Shown here piece after piece: positions 36,414 through 45,074 of a stretch of 64,000 nt of DNA. Each line of letters starts with the position of its first letter. The first letter of the stretch is position 1. A program made the translations under genes and the position numbers. The notes under the pieces are model-generated. The model was given only the letters and a program-made list of their open reading frames with translations. It did not search any database and had not been told where the DNA came from. Origin of the DNA: Parasegetibacter sp. NRK P23. GTDB taxonomy: Bacteria > Bacteroidota > Bacteroidia > Chitinophagales > Chitinophagaceae. The stretch is from the NCBI RefSeq assembly GCF_023721715.1, contig NZ_JAMDLG010000001.1:437889-501888 (forward strand). Direction: 5' to 3'.

Positions 36414-36948
36414 TGTCTGCTTTCAGCACCTTTTTAATGGCCTGTTCGGCAGTAGCGCGGGCAATGCCCAGCGCGATTAACGCATTTAACGCATCCTGTT
36501 CCAAACTATTGCCTGCCGGCAATGAAATATTAGTAACAGTTGTGTTGTGTTTTCCAAGTTTGTCTTTCAGCTCGACGATGATCCGCTCCGCGGTCTTCTT
36601 CCCGATCCCCTTGATCTGTTCCAGCCACTTCACGTTACTCTGGGTAATGGCGGCCACAATATCTTCCGGCTTCTGCGAAGAGAGCATTACCCGGGCGGTG
36701 GCGGCGCCCACGCCTGAAACACTGATGAGGTGAAGGAAAAGTTGTTTTTCTTCGAGGGAATAGAAGCCGTACAATACATGTGCATCTTCCCTGACCTGGA
36801 GCCAGGTATGGAGCATACCTTCCTCCTTATCCTGGATATAGGAATAGGTTGGAAGGCTGATGTGGACTTCGTATCCTACGCCGTGCACATCCATCAGCGC
36901 AATGGCAGGCGTTTTTACCGTAAATTTTCCTTTCAGAAAGGCGATCAT
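36361..36948 (-). CDS. ruvA: Holliday junction DNA helicase subunit RuvA
   Basis: 195 aa. Tetramer that binds four-way junctions and recruits RuvB. N-terminal OB fold (MIAFLKGKFTVKTPAIALMDVHGVGYEVHISLPTY region), two helix-hairpin-helix motifs (LISVSGVGAATARVMLSS and LEQIKGIGKKTAERIIVELKDKL), a linker, and domain III (LEQDALNALIALGIARATAEQAIKKVL) that contacts RuvB. It is divergent from fabH and overlaps the annotated start of sprA; a ruvA-sprA order recurs in Bacteroidota. Confidence 0.97.
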   Translation of the reverse strand: MIAFLKGKFTVKTPAIALMDVHGVGYEVHISLPTYSYIQDKEEGMLHTWLQVREDAHVLYGFYSLEEKQLFLHLISVSGVGAATARVMLSSQKPEDIVAAITQSNVKWLEQIKGIGKKTAERIIVELKDKLGKHNTTVTNISLPAGNSLEQDALNALIALGIARATAEQAIKKVLKADNGTENLETIIKKSLQAI

Positions 36949-37012
36949 ACTGCGAAAATAGGATTTCCCTTAATTTTACACCCATTCTTGAAAAAAACTT
37001 AAACCACGTTTC

Positions 37013-38008
37013 ATGACGAATAAGATCACTGCCGCCATTACAGCGGTGGGAGGCTATGTTCCGGAAGACAGACTTACGAACGCCGACCTGGAGAAGATGG
37101 TAGACACCACAGATGAATGGATCCGCACCCGGACGGGTGTGGAGGAAAGAAGAATACTGAAGGGAGAAGGAAAGGCTACCTCCGACATGGTGGTGCCGGC
37201 CGTGCAGGAACTGTGCCGCAAAAGAGGAATTGAACCCTCTGAAATTGACTGTCTGATCGTGGGGACAGTTACACCCGATATGGTTTTCCCTTCCACCGCC
37301 AACCTCGCCTGCCACAAATTGGGCGCGGTGAACGCCTGGGGATTCGACCTGGCCGCCGCGTGCAGTGGGTTCCTCTACTCCCTTTCAGTAGGGGCCGCGC
37401 TGATCGAAAGCGGACGGTATAAAAAAGTTGTAGTAGTGGGCGCTGATAAAATGAGTTCCATCATCGACTACACTGATCGTGCCACCTGCATTATTTTCGG
37501 AGACGGTGCCGGTGCCGTGTTACTGGAACCTTCCACCGACCCGGAATCGGGCATCATAGACAGTATTCTGCGCAGCGACGGTGGCGGCGCCCCCCACCTG
37601 CACATGAAAGCGGGTGGATCCCTCAACCCCGCCTCCCATGAAACCGTGGATAAAAAAATGCACTACGCTTACCAGGAAGGTCAGCCTGTTTTCAAAGCCG
37701 CCGTGAAAGGAATGGCCGATGTAAGCTATGAACTCCTGGAACGCAATAACCTCACCGGTGACGACATCGCCTGGCTGGTACCGCACCAGGCCAACAAAAG
37801 GATCATCGATGCCACCGCCGACAGGATCGGACTTTCCCACGATAAGGTCATGCTGAACATCCAACGCTTCGGCAACACGACAGCGGCCACCATACCACTG
37901 TGCCTTTGGGAATGGGAATCACAATTAAAGAAAGGCGATAACCTGGTGCTCGCGGCCTTCGGCGGCGGATTCACCTGGGGCGCCATCTGGGTTAAATGGG
38001 CTTACTAA
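37013..38008 (+). CDS. fabH: 3-oxoacyl-[ACP] synthase III
   Basis: 331 aa. Starts fatty acid synthesis by condensing acetyl-CoA (or branched acyl-CoA) with malonyl-ACP. Catalytic triad visible: Cys in [14 protein letters not shown], His in [10 protein letters not shown] and Asn-equivalent region [16 protein letters not shown]-terminal [13 protein letters not shown]. Divergent from ruvA. A fused E1 that can make branched acyl-CoA primers is also in the window, which fits the iso-branched fatty acids of Bacteroidota, but that link is inference. fabD is 1.7 kb away on the other strand. Confidence 0.95.
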   Translation: MTNKITAAITAVGGYVPEDRLTNADLEKMVDTTDEWIRTRTGVEERRILKGEGKATSDMVVPAVQELCRKRGIEPSEIDCLIVGTVTPDMVFPSTANLACHKLGAVNAWGFDLAAACSGFLYSLSVGAALIESGRYKKVVVVGADKMSSIIDYTDRATCIIFGDGAGAVLLEPSTDPESGIIDSILRSDGGGAPHLHMKAGGSLNPASHETVDKKMHYAYQEGQPVFKAAVKGMADVSYELLERNNLTGDDIAWLVPHQANKRIIDATADRIGLSHDKVMLNIQRFGNTTAATIPLCLWEWESQLKKGDNLVLAAFGGGFTWGAIWVKWAY

Positions 38009-38042
38009 TAATAAGCCTTCCCTTCAATCATCAAATAAGAAC

Positions 38043-39263
38043 ATGAGCAAACAACAGCTTTCAGGGTTCGGCTCCACCGCCATCCATGCCGGTCACCAGC
38101 CCGATCCCAATAATGCGCACCTGACACCTATTTATGCGTCGTCCACTTTTACGTTCGACTCCGCGGAACAGGGCATGCTGCGCTTTGAAGGAAAAGAACC
38201 AGGGTACATCTACACCCGCTGGGGTAATCCAAACTTTACCGAAGCGGAAGAAAAGATATGTGCTCTGGAGGGATTCGGAATAGCCGATAAAGATGGGGAC
38301 CGCATCCAGCTGAAAGCCCTGCTGCACGCCAGCGGGCAGGCCGCCATGACCACCATGTTCCTCGCCAACCTGAAAGCCGGGGATAAAGTGTTGTCTCATT
38401 TCTCCCTCTACGGCGGCACGCACGAATTACTGCACCGCGTGTTACCACCGATGGGTATAGAAACATTATTGCATCGCCTCGACAATGCGGATGAACTGGA
38501 ACAATTGCTGAAGAACGATCCCAACATCCGTTGGATACACCTGGAAACACCGGCCAACCCCACACTCCAATGCGTGGATATTGAAATGATCTGCACCGTG
38601 GCGCAACGTTTCCAGGTGAAAGTTTCGGTTGACAATACTTTCGCTACGCCCTATCTGCAACAGCCTTTTAAGATGGGCGCTGATTATGTTTTCCATTCCA
38701 CCACCAAATACCTGAACGGTCATGGTACGGCCATCGGTGGCGTATTGGTGGGAAAAGACATCCAGGCGATGAATACCACTGTACTCAAATGGTACAGGCT
38801 GCTGGGCGGCAACGCCAACCCCTTCGACGCGTACCTGCTGATCAACGGGATCAAAACCCTGGAGCTGAGAATGGACCGGCATTGCAGCAATGCGATGGCC
38901 GTAGCGGAATTCCTGGATAAACATCCCGCGATCGCGAAAGTAAATTATACCGGGCTTGCCCATCACCCTGACCATGCGCTGGCTTCCCGCCAGATGCGTC
39001 ATCCCGGCCCCATGCTCAGTTTCGAACTGAAAGATGGATTAGAAGGTGGCATGAAGTTCATCAACCAACTCAGCTTCTGTACGAAAGCAGTATCGCTGGG
39101 TACTACGGATACGCTCGTGAGCCATCCGGCAAGTATGACACATTACGGTGTTCCGCGTGAATTAAGGATCGCTTCCGGCATTACCGACGGGCTGATCCGC
39201 ATGAGTGTGGGCATTGAAAACATAGAGGATATTCTCAACGATATAGCAAACGCGCTCCAATAA
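38043..39263 (+). CDS. Trans-sulfuration-type PLP enzyme (methionine gamma-lyase / cystathionine gamma-synthase family)
   Basis: 406 aa. Cys/Met metabolism PLP-dependent fold: FGSTAIHAGHQPDPNNAHLTPIYASSTFTFDSAEQG, YIYTRWGNPNFTEAEEKICALEG (the YxRxxNP phosphate-binding motif from the neighbouring subunit), SGQAAMTT, the VDNTFATP block, and the PLP lysine in HSTTKYLNGHGTAIGG. C-terminal SLGTTDTLVSHPASMTH is conserved. The subgroup (gamma-lyase versus gamma-synthase or O-acetylhomoserine sulfhydrylase) cannot be fixed by reading. It lies 34 nt after fabH and 2 nt before a GNAT gene. Confidence 0.9.
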   Translation: MSKQQLSGFGSTAIHAGHQPDPNNAHLTPIYASSTFTFDSAEQGMLRFEGKEPGYIYTRWGNPNFTEAEEKICALEGFGIADKDGDRIQLKALLHASGQAAMTTMFLANLKAGDKVLSHFSLYGGTHELLHRVLPPMGIETLLHRLDNADELEQLLKNDPNIRWIHLETPANPTLQCVDIEMICTVAQRFQVKVSVDNTFATPYLQQPFKMGADYVFHSTTKYLNGHGTAIGGVLVGKDIQAMNTTVLKWYRLLGGNANPFDAYLLINGIKTLELRMDRHCSNAMAVAEFLDKHPAIAKVNYTGLAHHPDHALASRQMRHPGPMLSFELKDGLEGGMKFINQLSFCTKAVSLGTTDTLVSHPASMTHYGVPRELRIASGITDGLIRMSVGIENIEDILNDIANALQ

Positions 39264-39265
39264 AT

Positions 39266-39715
39266 ATGTCCGTAATCATCAGGCGCGCGCAGCGCGAAGA
39301 TTGTACCCGCATCCTTGAACTGGTGCATGAACTCGCGGTGTACGAAAAAGCTCCGGAAGAAGTAACTGTTTCACCGGAACATTTCGTAGAAAGCGGGTTT
39401 GGCCCCAACCCCGTATGGTGGGCATGGGTAGCCGAAGTAGGCGGTAAGGTGGAAGGCTTTGCGCTCTATTATATCCGGTTCAGCACCTGGAAAGGACAGC
39501 GTTTGTACCTCGAAGACCTGTTGGTTACTGAAAAAATGCGCGGAAGAGGGTTGGGTAAAATGTTGTTCGACGTCCTGATTGCCGACGGCAAAGAAAAAGG
39601 ATTGAGTGGAATGGTATGGCAGGTATTGGAATGGAACGAACCTGCCATACGATTCTATCAAAAATATGGGGCGAAGCTGGATGGCGAGTGGGTGAACTGC
39701 GCCATCTCTTTCTAG
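39266..39715 (+). CDS. GNAT-family N-acetyltransferase
   Basis: 149 aa. GNAT fold with acetyl-CoA motif A LEDLLVTEKMRGRGLGKMLFDVLI (R-G-R-G-L-G loop) and motif B WNEPAIRFYQKYGAKLDGEW. The strand YYIRFSTWKGQRLYLEDL is typical of the spermidine/diamine acetyltransferase (SSAT) and thialysine acetyltransferase group, which suggests a small amine substrate, but this is only family resemblance. It starts 2 nt after the PLP enzyme, so they are coupled, and ends overlapping the convergent fabD by 4 nt. Confidence 0.9.
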   Translation: MSVIIRRAQREDCTRILELVHELAVYEKAPEEVTVSPEHFVESGFGPNPVWWAWVAEVGGKVEGFALYYIRFSTWKGQRLYLEDLLVTEKMRGRGLGKMLFDVLIADGKEKGLSGMVWQVLEWNEPAIRFYQKYGAKLDGEWVNCAISF

Positions 39716-40605
39716 TGTACGCTGTTTACTTTAACGTCTTTGTTGATTTTGTGCACCAGTCCCTGTAATACGCGGCCAGGACCACTTTCGGTAAATTCAA
39801 CCGCGCCATCTTTCAGCATGGCTTCCACGCTTTGCGTCCACCTAACGGCCCCGGTCAACTGATTTTCAAGGTTTACTTTAATCTCGTTGGGGTCCATCAC
39901 CGGAGCGGCAACCACGTTCTGATAAACAGGACATATCGGTGTTGAAAACTTTGTATGCTCAATTGCGCCGGAAAGTTCGTTCCAGGCTGGTTGCATCAAT
40001 GGAGAATGGAATGCGCCGCTCACATGCAGCAGCAGTGATTTACGTGCGCCTGCTTCTTTCAAAGCCACCAACGCCAGTTCCACCCCTTTCATCGTACCAC
40101 TGATCACCAATTGCCCGGGACAGTTATAGTTGGCCGGCACAACAATTTCGCCGGACTCTTCCTGCACTTTTGCGCAGATCATCTCAACTTTATCGTCCTC
40201 CATCCCCAATACAGCGGCCATGGAAGAAGGGGTCAGTTCACATGCCTGTTGCATAGCAGAGGCTCTGATGGATACAAGTTTGAGCGCGTCTTCAAATAAA
40301 AGCGTTTTGTTGGCCACCAGCGCTGAAAATTCTCCCAAAGAATGTCCAGCCACCATATCCGGCTTCGGATCTGTAAGAGAATTGTAAGCTGCTACAGAAT
40401 GGATGAAAACAGCGGGTTGCGTAACATTCGTCTGCTTCAGTTCTTCTGCGCTTCCGTTGAACATGATGTCGGAAATCCGGAAGCGAAGAATCTCGTTGGC
40501 TTTCTCAAAGATATCCCTGGCAAGCGGGTTCGTTTCATACAATTCTTTTCCCATTCCAGGAAACTGTGCTCCCTGGCCGGGAAAAATATAGGCGTGTTTG
40601 TTCAT
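39712..40605 (-). CDS. fabD: Malonyl-CoA:ACP transacylase
   Basis: 297 aa. Loads malonyl groups onto ACP. Starts with YIFPGQGAQFPGMGKEL; nucleophile Ser in VAGHSLGEFSAL; His in VSGAFHSPLMQPAW; Gln-containing VTQPAVFIHSVAAY; C-terminal EFTESGPGRVLQGLVHKIN. Standard length. It is a single minus-strand gene between convergent GNAT and the following folE; 44 nt separate it from folE's stop. Confidence 0.96.
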   Translation of the reverse strand: MNKHAYIFPGQGAQFPGMGKELYETNPLARDIFEKANEILRFRISDIMFNGSAEELKQTNVTQPAVFIHSVAAYNSLTDPKPDMVAGHSLGEFSALVANKTLLFEDALKLVSIRASAMQQACELTPSSMAAVLGMEDDKVEMICAKVQEESGEIVVPANYNCPGQLVISGTMKGVELALVALKEAGARKSLLLHVSGAFHSPLMQPAWNELSGAIEHTKFSTPICPVYQNVVAAPVMDPNEIKVNLENQLTGAVRWTQSVEAMLKDGAVEFTESGPGRVLQGLVHKINKDVKVNSVH

Positions 40606-40649
40606 CTACTAGGTATTAGGGCAGCGAAATTAGGCAATTATTGAATACC

Positions 40650-41246
40650 CTAATGCAGCTTCGACCCAATCAGCCGGATGAACTCACTCCTGGTTTCATT
40701 CTTCTCGAATTCGCCCCAGAAAGCGGAAGTGGTGGTAACGGAGTTTTGTTTCTGTACGCCGCGCATCATCATGCAAAGATGCGACGCTTCAATCACCACG
40801 GCTACGCCCAGGGGTTGAAGGGTATCCCTGATGGCATCAAGTATCTGGTTGGTGAGCCTTTCCTGCACCTGCAAACGGCGGGCATATACGTCTACAACAC
40901 GGGCGAGTTTGCTCAACCCTGTAATATATCCGTTAGGGATATACGCAATATGCGCTTTACCGAAAAAAGGCAACATGTGGTGCTCGCACATGCTGTACAG
41001 TTCAATATCCTTCACAATTACCATCTCGTTCACTTCTTCGTTGAACTTGGCGGAGTTCAGAATATCGTACGCGTTCATCTGGTAGCCCTGGGTCAGGAAC
41101 TGCATTGCTTTGGCCATGCGTTCCGGGGTCTTTAAAAGACCTTCCCTGTCGGGGTCCTCTCCCAGTAAGGAAAGCGCGCTGGTATAGTTTTCCATAAGGC
41201 CGGCAGTAACCGTTTCATCGTACTGCTCAGTTTTTTTGTATGCCAT
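40650..41246 (-). CDS. folE: GTP cyclohydrolase I
   Basis: 198 aa. Converts GTP to 7,8-dihydroneopterin triphosphate, the precursor of folate, tetrahydropterins and 7-deazaguanines. Zinc and substrate motifs: [44 protein letters not shown], and C-terminal [17 protein letters not shown] with the zinc-binding Cys. It sits 20 nt downstream of a 6-pyruvoyltetrahydropterin synthase paralogue, whose substrate it makes. Confidence 0.97.
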   Translation of the reverse strand: MAYKKTEQYDETVTAGLMENYTSALSLLGEDPDREGLLKTPERMAKAMQFLTQGYQMNAYDILNSAKFNEEVNEMVIVKDIELYSMCEHHMLPFFGKAHIAYIPNGYITGLSKLARVVDVYARRLQVQERLTNQILDAIRDTLQPLGVAVVIEASHLCMMMRGVQKQNSVTTTSAFWGEFEKNETRSEFIRLIGSKLH

Positions 41247-41266
41247 CGGAATTGTTTTCTGTTGAT

Positions 41267-41686
41267 TTATATGTTGGCGGGGTATTCTACAAAGTTTCTT
41301 TCGGTTTCGTATAACCGTATCTGCAGGTCTATCTCTCCGGGAATATGCGGCCGGAGCAGGTTAAAGATCACCACGGCGATGTTTTCCGCGGTGGGATTGA
41401 TGTTTTTGAAAAAAGGCACGTCCAGGTTGAGGTTCTTGTGGTCGAAATGTTCCAGCACTTCCCGCTGCACCAGCTCCGACAATACTTTCATATCGATGAG
41501 ATAACCGGAAACAGGATCGGGATAACCCACTACTTTCACCACCAGTTCATAATTGTGACCGTGGTAGTGCGGCAGGTTGCATTTGCCAAACAGTTCAGCA
41601 TTCTTTTCCGCGGACCAATCTTCCACATGAAGCCGGTGCGCCGCGTTAAAATGTTCTTTCCTGAAGACTGCTGTTTTATGTCCCAT
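41267..41686 (-). CDS. 6-pyruvoyltetrahydropterin synthase / QueD family protein, paralogue 1
   Basis: 139 aa. T-fold enzyme acting on dihydroneopterin triphosphate. It has the zinc histidines and catalytic Cys in [15 protein letters not shown] (C-x5-HGH spacing), DMKVLSELV, the [11 protein letters not shown] block with a catalytic His, and the Glu anchor in [11 protein letters not shown]. The spacing C-x5-HGHNY resembles PTPS of animals, whereas E. coli QueD has C-x3-HGH; either product (6-pyruvoyl- or 6-carboxytetrahydropterin) is possible. It is just upstream of folE in the same operon. Confidence 0.9.
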   Translation of the reverse strand: MGHKTAVFRKEHFNAAHRLHVEDWSAEKNAELFGKCNLPHYHGHNYELVVKVVGYPDPVSGYLIDMKVLSELVQREVLEHFDHKNLNLDVPFFKNINPTAENIAVVIFNLLRPHIPGEIDLQIRLYETERNFVEYPANI

Positions 41687-41813
41687 AATTGAATTTAAGC
41701 CGTAAATCCGGCATTAGCCGGCGCTGCAACGGAAGTTTGCCGTTCAAGCTACCGGTAAAGTGAGAATATAACAGGATCAGTAGGATTTTGTTTAAATATT
41801 CCGACCGAAAAGT

Positions 41814-42224
41814 TTAACGGCCGAAATATTCCACGTAAATCCTGGGTGTCTCGTAAAGTTTGATGCAATGCAATTGCACACCTGCTGGCAATTGTCCTTC
41901 CAACTGGTTCCAGATAGCGATGGCCAGGTTTTCCGTGGAACACATCTTATCTTTCATGAACGGCACATCCATGTTCAGGTTCCGGTGATCGAGGTGTTCG
42001 ATCACATGGATGCGGATGAGTTCGCTCAGTTTCTTCACGTCATATAAAAAACCGGTATCAGGGTCTGGTTCGCCTTTAAAAGTAACGTACAATTCATAGT
42101 TGTGCCCGTGCCAGTTGGCATTGGCGCATTTGCCGAACACAGCTTCATTCTGCTCAGGCGACCACCTGGGATTATAAAGTTTGTGCGCAGCGTTAAAATG
42201 TTCTACACGGGTCAAATACACCAT
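41814..42224 (-). CDS. 6-pyruvoyltetrahydropterin synthase / QueD family protein, paralogue 2
   Basis: 136 aa. Second member of the family, first gene of the minus-strand group. FNAAHKLYNPRWSPEQNEAVFGKCANANWHGHNYELY region carries C-x5-HGH; EHLDHRNLNMD and LYETPRIYVEYF complete the active site. All catalytic residues seem intact, so it is not a decaying copy. A TACCTTTG box (42244-42251) gives it a promoter; the 127-nt gap to paralogue 1 has no terminator. One of the pair probably feeds QueE at 15.1 kb, the other may serve another pterin. Confidence 0.9.
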   Translation of the reverse strand: MVYLTRVEHFNAAHKLYNPRWSPEQNEAVFGKCANANWHGHNYELYVTFKGEPDPDTGFLYDVKKLSELIRIHVIEHLDHRNLNMDVPFMKDKMCSTENLAIAIWNQLEGQLPAGVQLHCIKLYETPRIYVEYFGR

Positions 42225-42243
42225 AGCCTTCCCGAAATTTTTG

Positions 42244-42251
42244 CAAAGGTA
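42244..42251 (-). promoter_or_regulatory. -7 box for PTPS paralogue 2
   Basis: TACCTTTG on the minus strand (42244-42251) matches TAnnTTTG and lies 19 nt before the ATG at 42224. No clear -33 element was found. Confidence 0.5.
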
Positions 42252-42296
42252 ATATTTCCGGTGAATGTATTGCGTTGATTTAACGAACTTAGCAGG

Positions 42297-42956
42297 ATGA
42301 ATGTATGTTTGATCGCCTCTACTTCATTCGAAATCAATGCTTCCGGCGAAAAAATAGCCGATCTTTCCCGTCGTGGCAAGTTCCGTATTTCCACCCTCGT
42401 TTCGGGGGTAGGTATTATGGCCGCTACCCATTGCATTACAAGGGAAATTGAACGGAACAGGCCCGATTTCCTGGTACAGGCCGGCGTTGCCGGCAGCTTC
42501 TCCGACCAATATCCGCCGGGCACCCTGGTGGCCGTTTCACACGACCTGGTGGCCGACACCTGTGTGAAGGAGTCCATCGGATACCGGCACCTCACCGACA
42601 TGGGACTTCAGCCCGATGCTTTCCCCTACCGCAACGGATGGCTTGAAAACAAAGGCCCTTTCCCCGACAACATCCCCATCGTGAAGGGCATTACGGTGAA
42701 CGAGATCAGTACAGACAGTGAAAAAACAGCCTGGTTCCGGGAAAAATACGGGGCCGTCACCGAATCCATGGAGGGAGCAGCATTGCATTTCGCGGCGCTC
42801 TCCGCAGGTATACCTTTTATCCAGTTGCGTACCATTTCCAATATGGTAGGCGAACGCGACAAAGAAAACTGGCAACTCAAAGAAGCCATTACCCTGCTCA
42901 ACCACCAGCTTCCCAATTTACTCGAAAATATACTTCAGCAATGGAACTCACGATAG
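42297..42956 (+). CDS. mqnB: Futalosine hydrolase
   Basis: 219 aa. Nucleosidase-fold enzyme that removes hypoxanthine from futalosine in the alternative menaquinone pathway. STLVSGVGIMAATHCITREI, QAGVAGSFSD and the purine/ribose motif VTESMEGAALHFAA are typical of the MTA/SAH nucleosidase superfamily; RTISNMVGERDKENW agrees with MqnB. The identity is strongly supported by a 16-nt overlap with mqnD. Divergent from the PTPS paralogue 2. Confidence 0.93.
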   Translation: MNVCLIASTSFEINASGEKIADLSRRGKFRISTLVSGVGIMAATHCITREIERNRPDFLVQAGVAGSFSDQYPPGTLVAVSHDLVADTCVKESIGYRHLTDMGLQPDAFPYRNGWLENKGPFPDNIPIVKGITVNEISTDSEKTAWFREKYGAVTESMEGAALHFAALSAGIPFIQLRTISNMVGERDKENWQLKEAITLLNHQLPNLLENILQQWNSR

Positions 42957-43732
42957 GCTTCAGTCCCTGCCCCAACGACACTTTTATCTTCGACGCGCTC
43001 ATCAATGGCGGGATCGATACGGGCCCATTCCAATTCAAACCCGTGCTCGAAGATGTACAAACCCTGAATGAATGGGCATTGCAAGGCAAACTGGATATTA
43101 CCAAACTCAGCTACAACGCCTGGTTCTCGGTAAAAAATGAATACACGTTGTTACAAGCCGGCAGCGCGTTGGGCAAAGGCGTAGGCCCCCTGCTCATCAG
43201 CCGCGAACATATCCCCAATATTGAGGAGCGCATCGCTTCAATGGACATCGCCATTCCCGGATGGCACACCACGGCACACATGCTGCTCCGGTTCGCGTTC
43301 CCCTATGCTGAAAAGAAAACGCCGGTGGTATTCTCCGAGATTGAACAAAAAGTGCTGTCCGGCGCGTTCCCGTTGGGCGTGATCATTCATGAAAACCGGT
43401 TCACCTACCAGGAAAAAGGACTGCACCTGGTGATGGACCTGGGCGCACACTGGGAAGAACAAACCGGCGCCCCCATTCCTTTGGGTGGAATCGTAGCCCG
43501 GACAGGTTTAGGACCTGAAATACATGCAGCGCTCAATAAAATGATCCGGGAAAGCCTGGCGCTCTCCTGGAAATCATATCCAACCTTATCGCCATACGTG
43601 AAAGAGCATGCGCAGGAAATGGAGGAAAAAGTGATGCGGCAACACATTGAATTGTACGTGAATAATTTTACGGAAGACCTTGGAACGGAAGGTAACCGGG
43701 CGATTGAGATCATGGGAAGAACGATGAGGTGA
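42941..43732 (+). CDS. mqnD: 1,4-dihydroxy-6-naphthoate synthase
   Basis: 263 aa. Converts cyclic dehypoxanthine futalosine to 1,4-dihydroxy-6-naphthoate. Begins LTIGFSPCPNDTFIFDALINGGIDTG, with the substrate-binding-protein-like two-lobed fold continued by LDITKLSYNAWFSVKNEYTLLQAGSALGKGVGPLL and LGVIIHENRFTYQEKGL. It overlaps mqnB by 16 nt, so both are made from one mRNA. mqnA, mqnC and mqnE are not in this window. Convergent with the photolyase gene, 4 nt apart. Confidence 0.95.
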   Translation: MELTIGFSPCPNDTFIFDALINGGIDTGPFQFKPVLEDVQTLNEWALQGKLDITKLSYNAWFSVKNEYTLLQAGSALGKGVGPLLISREHIPNIEERIASMDIAIPGWHTTAHMLLRFAFPYAEKKTPVVFSEIEQKVLSGAFPLGVIIHENRFTYQEKGLHLVMDLGAHWEEQTGAPIPLGGIVARTGLGPEIHAALNKMIRESLALSWKSYPTLSPYVKEHAQEMEEKVMRQHIELYVNNFTEDLGTEGNRAIEIMGRTMR

Positions 43733-43736
43733 GGCT

Positions 43737-45050
43737 TCATTTCAGCGCTTTCGCATACACTTCCAAACAACGTTTCCTTGCCATTTCATGGTTCACAATT
43801 GGTGCGGGATAAGAAAGTTCATCCAACTCTGGCACCCATTTCCGCACATACTTCAGCTCCTTATCAAATTTCTGGGTTTGCAAGGTAGGATTGAATACCC
43901 TGAAATAAGGCGCAGCGTCGCAACCACTTCCGGCGGCCCATTGCCAGCCGCCATTGTTGGCCGCCAGGTCGAAATCAAGGAGTTTCTCCGCGAAATACGC
44001 TTCGCCCCAACGCCAGTCTATCAGCAAATGTTTGGTCAGAAAACTCGCGACGATCATCCGCACGCGGTTGTGCATGTACCCGGTTTCATTCAGTTCCCGC
44101 ATACCAGCATCCACGATCGGGTAGCCTGTTCGCCCTTCCGTCCAGGCGGCAAATTCCTTTTCATCATTGCGCCACTTTATGGCATCATATTCTTTTCTGA
44201 AAGCCAATCCGCGACCAACATGGGGGAAATGCCAGAGTATCATGTGGTAGAAGTCGCGCCAGATGAGTTCGTTCAGGTAAACTTCACTGTGCTCCGCCGC
44301 TTTTCTGGCGAGGGCCCGGATGCTTATTGTTCCGAAGCGCAAGTGTACCCCTAACCTGGAAGTTCCATGGATACCGGGGAAATCACGTTGCTCTCCGTAT
44401 TTTTTGAGCAGCTCCGTTGAAAGACTTTTTGAAGGAAAATTCTTTTCCGTTGCTTCAAAGCCCATCGATTTCAGAGAAGGAATGGGTTGAGGGGACTGCC
44501 TGAAAAAGTTTTTAAACAACGCCTTTGTATGCTTTTCTTCCATCCATTCTTCCGTGACAACCGATTTCCATTTTTTACTGTAGGGTGTGAATACGGTGTA
44601 GGGCTTTCCATCGTCTTTCAACACGTCCTCCTTTTCAGCGATCACCTGGTCTTTGAACGAGTTAAACTTAATACCCTTCTTATTTAAGAATGCTTCGACA
44701 GCAGCATCTCTTTCCAGCGCATAAGGTTCATAGTCATGGTTCGTAAACACCGCCTGAACGGCATACTTCTTTACCAACGTTCCAAACACTTCAAGTGGCT
44801 TTCCATAATACACTTCCAGCGAGCTACCCTCCTTTTCAAGCGTTTGCTGCATTTCTTCCAGCGCATCATAAATGAACTGGAGCCTTCTATCGTGGGGCGA
44901 AGGAAGTTTTCCCAGAATGTCTTCATCGAAAATAAAAACGGGCAATACAGGATATTCCGAACGAAGCGCGTGGTACAAAGCGGTTTGGTCCTGCAAACGG
45001 AGGTCGCGCCGGAACCAGCAGATCACGATTGAAGAAGTTGTTTCAGCCAT
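43737..45050 (-). CDS. phrB: Deoxyribodipyrimidine photolyase (class I, cryptochrome/photolyase family)
   Basis: 437 aa. Light-driven repair of cyclobutane pyrimidine dimers. N-terminal antenna domain (IVICWFRRDLRLQDQTALYHAL), then the FAD domain with GTSRLGVHLRFGTISIRALA, LIWRDFYHMILWHFP, GYPIVDAGMRELNETGYMHNRVRMIVASFLTKHLLIDWRWGE region and the electron-transfer tryptophans within NNGGWQWAAGSGCDAAPYFRVFNP. The C-terminus has no long cryptochrome extension. Start at 45050, 24 nt downstream of the aminotransferase stop, same direction. Confidence 0.95.
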   Translation of the reverse strand: MAETTSSIVICWFRRDLRLQDQTALYHALRSEYPVLPVFIFDEDILGKLPSPHDRRLQFIYDALEEMQQTLEKEGSSLEVYYGKPLEVFGTLVKKYAVQAVFTNHDYEPYALERDAAVEAFLNKKGIKFNSFKDQVIAEKEDVLKDDGKPYTVFTPYSKKWKSVVTEEWMEEKHTKALFKNFFRQSPQPIPSLKSMGFEATEKNFPSKSLSTELLKKYGEQRDFPGIHGTSRLGVHLRFGTISIRALARKAAEHSEVYLNELIWRDFYHMILWHFPHVGRGLAFRKEYDAIKWRNDEKEFAAWTEGRTGYPIVDAGMRELNETGYMHNRVRMIVASFLTKHLLIDWRWGEAYFAEKLLDFDLAANNGGWQWAAGSGCDAAPYFRVFNPTLQTQKFDKELKYVRKWVPELDELSYPAPIVNHEMARKRCLEVYAKALK

Positions 45051-45074
45051 AAGGGCAAAACAACAAACTGCACA

